This document shows, piece by piece, positions 58,649-64,000 of a DNA stretch of 64,000 bases. Each line of letters begins with the position of its first letter. The first letter of the stretch is position 1. The notes under the pieces were generated by a model. The model saw nothing but the letters and a program-made list of their open reading frames with translations. It was not told where the DNA came from and did not search any database. Source of the stretch: Herpetosiphon gulosus (GTDB taxonomy: Bacteria; Chloroflexota; Chloroflexia; Chloroflexales; Herpetosiphonaceae); assembly GCF_039545135.1 (NCBI RefSeq), contig NZ_BAABRU010000013.1, positions 124,001 through 188,000 on the forward strand, given 5' to 3'. The position numbers and the translations under genes were made by a program.

Positions 58649-59023
58649 TTATTCTATCGAAATTGCTTGAAAATGCTCAAGTTGGGGTTGACCACGGGAG
58701 AGCGTGATCGCGATGGCATCGATGCGGTAATCGCCGAGCCATGGGGTTTGGGCTGCATCGAGGGCTTCTAAATAAGCTTGGAGCAAACGAGCTAAACGAT
58801 GGCGTTTTTTGAGGGTCAATGATTCAGCGGCGCTGCCATGGGCTGTGCCTCGGCGGGTGCGCACTTCAATAATCACCAAGGTTGCCTGATCATAAGCGAT
58901 CAGATCGATCTCACCCCAACGACAACGCCAACCGCTGGCGATCAGTTGATAGCCTAATTGTTGTAGATACTCAGCGGCGTATTGTTCGCCCCAACGCCCA
59001 AGTGCTTTGCGATCATCGGCCAT
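58649..59023 (-). CDS. YraN family protein (UPF0102)
   Basis: A 124-residue restriction-endonuclease-fold protein of the YraN/UPF0102 family. It has LGRWGEQYAAEYLQQLGYQLIASGWRCRWGEIDLIAYDQATLVIIEVRTRRG, with the nuclease-like Glu, Asp and ExR residues, and SLTLKKRHRL. It is often found near rnhB; here it is alone between ridA (21 bp) and enolase. A role in DNA processing is suggested by fold only. The start follows GGGGAG. Confidence 0.93.
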   Translation of the reverse strand: MADDRKALGRWGEQYAAEYLQQLGYQLIASGWRCRWGEIDLIAYDQATLVIIEVRTRRGTAHGSAAESLTLKKRHRLARLLQAYLEALDAAQTPWLGDYRIDAIAITLSRGQPQLEHFQAISIE

Positions 59024-59048
59024 GCTTGCTCCCCCTAAAATAGCAAGC

Positions 59049-59070
59049 GGACACGCGCCGTTGCGTGTCC
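59049..59070 (-). terminator. Hairpin after enolase
   Basis: GGACACGC / GCGTGTCC perfect 8-bp stem, 6-base loop, 18 bases after the enolase stop (minus strand), followed by GCTTGCTATTTTA. Confidence 0.65.
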
Positions 59071-59087
59071 TGAATGGTCAGTATCGA

Positions 59088-60458
<1,371 letters not shown>

Positions 60459-60464
60459 CTATCG

Positions 60465-60636
60465 AGAAAATATGAAGGATGATGGATGAGGGATGAAGGC
60501 TCTGGGCTAGCGAAACGTTTTGAGGGGTTGCAATAATTTCGATAGCCAAACGCCCAGAGCCTAGAGCCAAATCTTCGTGTCCTTCGTGCCCCTCGCGGTT
60601 TCGGTTATGCTGACCCCTGTCCCTGACCCCTGAAAT
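60465..60636. repeat. Mosaic intergenic repeat with inverted 43-bp element
   Basis: TGAAGGATGATGGATGAGGG, then the 43-bp element at 60505-60547 in the opposite orientation to those at 52671 and 53649 (GGCTAGCGAAA/TTTCGATAGCC ends), then GCCCAGAGCCTAGAGCC, CTTCGTGTCCTTCGTGCC and CTGACCCCTGTCCCTGACC. Confidence 0.85.
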
Positions 60637-61323
60637 CTAGGCTACAACTACGGTTTCAACCCCATCCAAAAAGCCATTGAGATCGGTGATGCGCACCCGC
60701 CCGACATTCGGGGCTGCTAACGAGGCTGCTTTGACAACCGAGGTATAGGTGGCATCGAATGCGCCTTGTTTGATGTAGCGTTCGCATTGTCGCCCTGAAA
60801 TGCCACTAATTCGTCGCCCACTGGCATAAACCCCTGGGGTTTGCACAATGTAGGTTAATTGATCAGCGGCCAATGCTGAGGCGATCATCTGGGCTGCCGT
60901 ATCAGCGTTGAGCAATTTCACTGCACCTGTGGCACTTTCCATCGCCAATGGAGCTAAAACTGGCAGCCAAGCCTGCTCTAGCAAATAGTGCAACACCTCA
61001 AAGCGCACAATTGGCTCATCGCTTTTGGGCAGCAAATACATCAATTCCAAATCCGAGCCACATAAGCCAATTGCTTGCAAATGATGTTGCGTCAGCGCAG
61101 CAACCAAGCGCGGATTGATCCCGCCACGCAAAGCCATGGCTGCAATTTCGGCAGCAGCCGGATGATTCGGGCCACCAATAGCGTTTAAGACGCGCGGCAA
61201 AATGCTGCCACCACCATGAATTAAAACCACTTGATCGTCGATGCTGCTTAAGGCACTAATTAATGTTTGCAATGAATCAGCTTGATCCACTTCGTAGCCG
61301 CTAATTTTGATTACGTGCGTCAT
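60637..61323 (-). CDS. Amino-acid kinase family protein (ArgB/LysZ-like)
   Basis: A 228-residue amino-acid kinase-fold protein, shorter than typical ArgB (260-300). It begins HVIKISGYEV, then VVLIHGGGSILPRVLNAIG (phosphate loop), GINPRLVAALTQHHLQAIGLCGSDLELM (substrate side), LAPLAMESATGAVKLLNADTAAQMIASALAADQLTYIVQTPGVY and GRVRITDLNGFLDG. The NADTAA segment matches acetylglutamate and LysW-aminoadipate kinases. No arg or lys genes are adjacent. ATG 61323 is chosen from three in-frame Met codons; its ribosome site is weak. The exact substrate is uncertain. Confidence 0.82.
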   Translation of the reverse strand: MTHVIKISGYEVDQADSLQTLISALSSIDDQVVLIHGGGSILPRVLNAIGGPNHPAAAEIAAMALRGGINPRLVAALTQHHLQAIGLCGSDLELMYLLPKSDEPIVRFEVLHYLLEQAWLPVLAPLAMESATGAVKLLNADTAAQMIASALAADQLTYIVQTPGVYASGRRISGISGRQCERYIKQGAFDATYTSVVKAASLAAPNVGRVRITDLNGFLDGVETVVVA

Positions 61324-61409
61324 TGCTGTTGTCCCCATCTGTGTTGTACACAATTGTAACGAGGGGGACTAGCCAACAATAGGATTAAAGATGACGAAGC
61401 GGTGACAGT

Positions 61410-62318
61410 TTATTTAGGCAATTGCGCTAATGCTTGCCAAACATGAGTTCGCTCCGGAAAGCCATTGGTTGCGCCTTTGACTGCAATTTTTCTGGCAGCC
61501 ACATATTGCCCAAAACTCAGGGCTTGGCGGGGAGCCAAATCGCTGGCCAAACCTGCAATAAAACCAGCGCAAAACGCATCGCCTGCTCCCGTTTTATCGA
61601 CGACTGGCCCAAGTTCAAAGGCTGGTTCATATTCGATTATGTTTGTTGTTCGCACGCCAAGGGTTGCACCATGATTGCCATGGGTTGCTACCACGATTTC
61701 AACCTCAAATTGCTGCCATAATCGGCGCATGAATTCATGACTATGCATAGCCAGTTGCTCAGTGCTAAGGATAACAATCGAAGCAGCTTGCAGAAAATCA
61801 CGGTGATATTCGTCAATATCGATCAAGGCTTGTACATCGACAATGACTTTCCTGCCAGCTTCGCGGGCAGCTTGGGCAACGTAGCGACACCAGTTTTGGG
61901 TCGAGCAATAGACCCATTGGCTTTGTGCAAATAGCGCTGGTAATGTGGCTTCGGGGTAACGATAACGATGTACCGCTTTGGGGTCGTTGATGCACTGGCG
62001 ATTCCCATCAGCATCAATTAATACAACTGTGCGCGAGGTTATTGGCCAATCGGGGCGAATGCAGTTGGTGGCTAAACCTTTGGCTTGGGCCAGTTGCAGC
62101 ACCAGCTCAGCCATACGATCTTGACCAACTACACTACCAAAATGAACCTGGTGGCCCAGCGCAGTTAAGCCAACCGCGACATTGGCCGCAGCTCCGCCAA
62201 TCTCATCGCTAATGCCATCGAAGCTAAATAATGTATCGCCCACGTGCAGTGGAAATTGCCCAATTGAAACGCTGGTATCAAGATTAAGATCGCCAAAAAC
62301 AACAATCGCCTGATCCAT
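61410..62318 (-). CDS. PfkB-family carbohydrate kinase
   Basis: A 302-residue ribokinase-type enzyme. IVVFGDLNLDTSVSIGQFP and DEIGGAAANVAVGLTALGHQVHFGSVVGQD form the substrate domain and lid, VDVQALIDIDEYH and ILSTEQLA follow, and the active site is GPVVDKTGAGDAFCAGFIAGL with the catalytic Asp. The GGAAANVA motif is general to ribokinase, fructokinase and nucleoside kinases, so the sugar is not fixed. The start follows GAGGAG. Third PfkB kinase of this window; all three belong to different subgroups. Confidence 0.92.
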   Translation of the reverse strand: MDQAIVVFGDLNLDTSVSIGQFPLHVGDTLFSFDGISDEIGGAAANVAVGLTALGHQVHFGSVVGQDRMAELVLQLAQAKGLATNCIRPDWPITSRTVVLIDADGNRQCINDPKAVHRYRYPEATLPALFAQSQWVYCSTQNWCRYVAQAAREAGRKVIVDVQALIDIDEYHRDFLQAASIVILSTEQLAMHSHEFMRRLWQQFEVEIVVATHGNHGATLGVRTTNIIEYEPAFELGPVVDKTGAGDAFCAGFIAGLASDLAPRQALSFGQYVAARKIAVKGATNGFPERTHVWQALAQLPK

Positions 62319-62359
62319 TGTATGCTCCTCAAACTCAATAATTTAGTGGTTGCGCAGGG

Positions 62360-62875
62360 CTAGCGCGGGTGGGCGATAATCCATGGGGCTTCATACCAAC
62401 CAACTTCGTGGTTGGGTTGCTCACGCCATTGCTGCAAAATATGTTGATGAAATGGCGCTAAAGCTGGGTATTGATCAGGTTCGAACCAACCCATTTGATC
62501 AACCTCACGCGAGGCTTGAAATGTGCCGCCAACCAGCTTGCCACACACCACAAACTCAAATTTAGGGCGATCGCGAGTAACGCCAATTAATGCCAAGCGT
62601 TCAGCGCGGACGTGCAAGCCCGATTCTTCATGTACTTCGCGTTCGAGGGTTTCGAGCGGCGATTCACCTTTGCTCATCCAACCGCCAGGCATGCCCCACG
62701 GATGCGAGCGGCGATAGGTATGATGAAACAATAATAAACGCCCCTGCTCATCGGTGATAATGCCTGCCACACCCAGCAAAAAGTGCGGGTTGATCAGATT
62801 AGCAGCGAGCCAGTGCAAGCGCGGCGGCAAACGAAAGCGTTTTAATAATGGAAAAATAAAGCTTGGTAATTCCAC
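62360..62875 (-). CDS. Nudix hydrolase
   Basis: A 171-residue Nudix protein. The box G-x5-E-x7-REVxEESG is seen as GGWMSKGESPLETLEREVHEESGLHV (residues about 71-96), after FLLGVAGIITDEQGRLLLFHHTYR. The N-terminal 35 residues (PLLKRFRLPPRLHWLAANLINPHF) form a helical extension. Nudix enzymes cleave nucleoside diphosphates linked to another group; the substrate is unknown. GTG 62875 is used with GAGG upstream. The segment at about 62480 resembling a tRNA T-arm is part of this gene. Confidence 0.93.
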   Translation of the reverse strand: MELPSFIFPLLKRFRLPPRLHWLAANLINPHFLLGVAGIITDEQGRLLLFHHTYRRSHPWGMPGGWMSKGESPLETLEREVHEESGLHVRAERLALIGVTRDRPKFEFVVCGKLVGGTFQASREVDQMGWFEPDQYPALAPFHQHILQQWREQPNHEVGWYEAPWIIAHPR

Positions 62876-62931
62876 AAAAACCTCATAATTACGCTATTTG
62901 CTTTAGTATACGCCGAGATTGAGCTAGTGAG

Positions 62932-63411
62932 CTATGGCAGGCCAAACACAGCTTGAATGGTTAATGTAAACAACAAACACAAACCAAGATAAATTAAATG
63001 CCAAACTGCCCGCCACCGCCAATTTAGATTGTTAAAATTGAACTTGATCTGTTCGCTAACCACAATACCTAAACTAATGATGCCAAACCAAAGCGTAAAT
63101 AGACTTGCGCCTGAGCCACGCACAAGCATCGTAACAGCATCATGAATTGCCCCACAGATAATAAATGTGAGCATAATTGCCAACCAGCGTGGCCCAATGC
63201 GGCGCAATGGCGCTTCAATATATCGTGCCAACCCATAGCCAAAAATCGGATTCCAATAACGCCAAAACCCAGCCAAACTATTAGCCCCAAATGCACGCTT
63301 TAACATGGCACTTAACGAGCCTTTGGCTCCAAGTGGTAAGCCAGTACGCCAGCGAATATAGGTTGTCAGTGAAATTCGTGATGCTGAGGTTGGAGTAGAT
63401 TGTTCGTGCAT
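62932..63411 (-). CDS. Small MBOAT-like membrane protein
   Basis: A 159-residue protein with three to four hydrophobic segments. GANSLAGFWRYWNPIFGYGLARYI and MLTFIICGAIHDAVTML resemble the Trp-rich segment and the active-site His of membrane-bound O-acyltransferases (MBOAT), but the full family is 350-500 residues. It is therefore either a short divergent member or an isolated C-terminal part. No in-frame extension into the neighbours is visible. The start region has only a weak ribosome site. Function unknown. Confidence 0.6.
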   Translation of the reverse strand: MHEQSTPTSASRISLTTYIRWRTGLPLGAKGSLSAMLKRAFGANSLAGFWRYWNPIFGYGLARYIEAPLRRIGPRWLAIMLTFIICGAIHDAVTMLVRGSGASLFTLWFGIISLGIVVSEQIKFNFNNLNWRWRAVWHLIYLGLCLLFTLTIQAVFGLP

Positions 63412-63536
63412 TGAACGATTCCCATAATCAAGAATTAGCAGCGCTACGCAAAAACCCTGATTGGGTTACCAATTGCTTAATTTCGCTTAATAGAGGCCTA
63501 ATTTGGTCAATTAAACAAAAAAGTAGAACATCCTAG

Positions 63537-63565
63537 TTGACAGAACATATGTATTTTTCTATAAT
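63537..63565 (+). promoter_or_regulatory. lexA promoter with candidate SOS half-sites
   Basis: TTGACA, exactly 17 bases, TATAAT. The spacer contains GAACATATGTAT, a near-palindromic GAAC-N4-GTTY-like box; further GAAC half-sites lie just upstream (TAGAACATCC, about 63524) and downstream (TAGAACGTCTATTC, about 63572). This is the expected arrangement for LexA autoregulation. Confidence 0.75.
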
Positions 63566-63637
63566 AAAGACTAGAACGTCTATTCGTGTATGGCTGAATA
63601 CCCACAGCCTCGTCGGCCCTGAAAGGAAGGCGCTTCA

Positions 63638-64000
63638 ATGAGCGGATTATCGCAACGCCAACAACGGATCTATGATTACATCAAGCAATTTATTCGCACA
63701 AATGGCTATGCTCCGGCGATTCGCGATATTCAACGCGAGTTAAGTATTTCATCAACCTCAGTGGTTGCCTATAACTTACGCGCCCTCGAAAGCAAAGGCC
63801 ATATCCGCCGCGAAGGTAATATCTCGCGAGCTATCGAATTGATCAATGCTGAGCAACCACTACCAACCGTGCTTGGTGGCCAACGGGTGCCAGTGCTGGG
63901 CGTAATTGCCGCTGGTCAGCCTATTCCAGTTCCCAACGATTCGGCCAACTCCGACGATTCGGTGTTAGTGCCCGAGGAAATTGTTGGCAGTGACAAGCTG
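63638..64000 (+). CDS. lexA: LexA repressor, 3' truncated by window end
   Basis: The first 121 codons of LexA. The N-terminal winged helix reads LSQRQQRIYDYIKQFIRTNGYAPAIRDIQRELSISSTSVVAYNLRALESKGHIRREG, and the linker leads to VPVLGVIAAGQPIPVPN, with the Ala92-Gly93 self-cleavage site. The catalytic Ser/Lys are outside the window. LexA represses SOS genes and is cleaved with RecA help after DNA damage. ATG 63638 follows GAAAGGAAGG. The leader has a consensus promoter with GAAC half-sites for self-control. Confidence 0.95.
   Translation, partial: MSGLSQRQQRIYDYIKQFIRTNGYAPAIRDIQRELSISSTSVVAYNLRALESKGHIRREGNISRAIELINAEQPLPTVLGGQRVPVLGVIAAGQPIPVPNDSANSDDSVLVPEEIVGSDKL

Noticed and set aside
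62470-62500. GGTTCGAACC resembling a tRNA T-arm
   Set aside because: No acceptor, D or anticodon arms around it; the sequence is coding within the Nudix gene.

Overview
The window comes from a bacterial chromosome, most likely a filamentous Chloroflexota of the Herpetosiphon type. This is inferred from the style of the proteome: giant TPR/ATPase regulators, PknB-like kinases with extracellular TPRs, secreted proteins ending in a YLP-type tail, DUF3054, and spacers packed with TTCGTG and CATCCTT repeats. No rRNA is present to confirm it. Base composition is near 50% GC except for one clearly AT-rich island at about 10.86-12.26 kb. Genes lie on both strands in short operons. No tRNA, CRISPR array, transposase or prophage was seen.

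Layout. 0-10.9 kb: the 3' part of a cyclase/ATPase/TPR regulator, a large secreted C25-like peptidase with a hexapeptide tandem repeat, a MoxR ATPase/VWA pair, and a metallo-beta-lactamase-fold hydrolase beside a Crp/Fnr regulator. 10.9-12.3 kb: AT-rich island with a broken Tat-exported amidase-domain gene between two strong hairpins. 12.3-20.5 kb: RNA ligase, DUF3054, alpha-L-fucosidase, a TetR/acyltransferase unit with a 30-bp operator, TerC behind a yybP-ykoY manganese riboswitch and attenuator, xseB and a type III polyketide synthase. 20.5-30 kb: MurT, cupin, an unknown 52 aa/623 aa gene pair, GHMP kinase, a DinB-like protein, a candidate small RNA, and an apparent tetrahydrobiopterin operon (double PTPS domain, FolE, sepiapterin-reductase-like SDR). 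30-41 kb: guaA, LuxR-type ATPase regulator, CobW-like GTPase, peptide deformylase, Ser/Thr kinase with TPRs, methyltransferase, acyl-CoA dehydrogenase. 41-50 kb: an SPFH / PfkB / response regulator-GGDEF / TPR run and isocitrate-type dehydrogenase. 50-64 kb: STAND NTPase, aminotransferase, rplJ-rplL with promoter, L10 leader and attenuator, two further PfkB kinases, RidA, YraN, enolase, amino-acid kinase, Nudix, an MBOAT-like fragment, and the start of lexA.

The main unusual features are in RNA and spacer DNA. These are the Mn2+ switch whose terminator reuses the conserved aptamer 3' strand; a promoter-to-terminator transcript of about 270 nt bounded by 13-bp direct repeats; a cUUCGg hairpin between the Shine-Dalgarno and the start codon of the LuxR-type regulator; a 43-bp element with 11-bp terminal inverted repeats present three times in both orientations; and a mosaic intergenic repeat family covering about 5% of the window that sometimes supplies gene stop codons. 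All product names rest on motif reading by eye; no database search was run.
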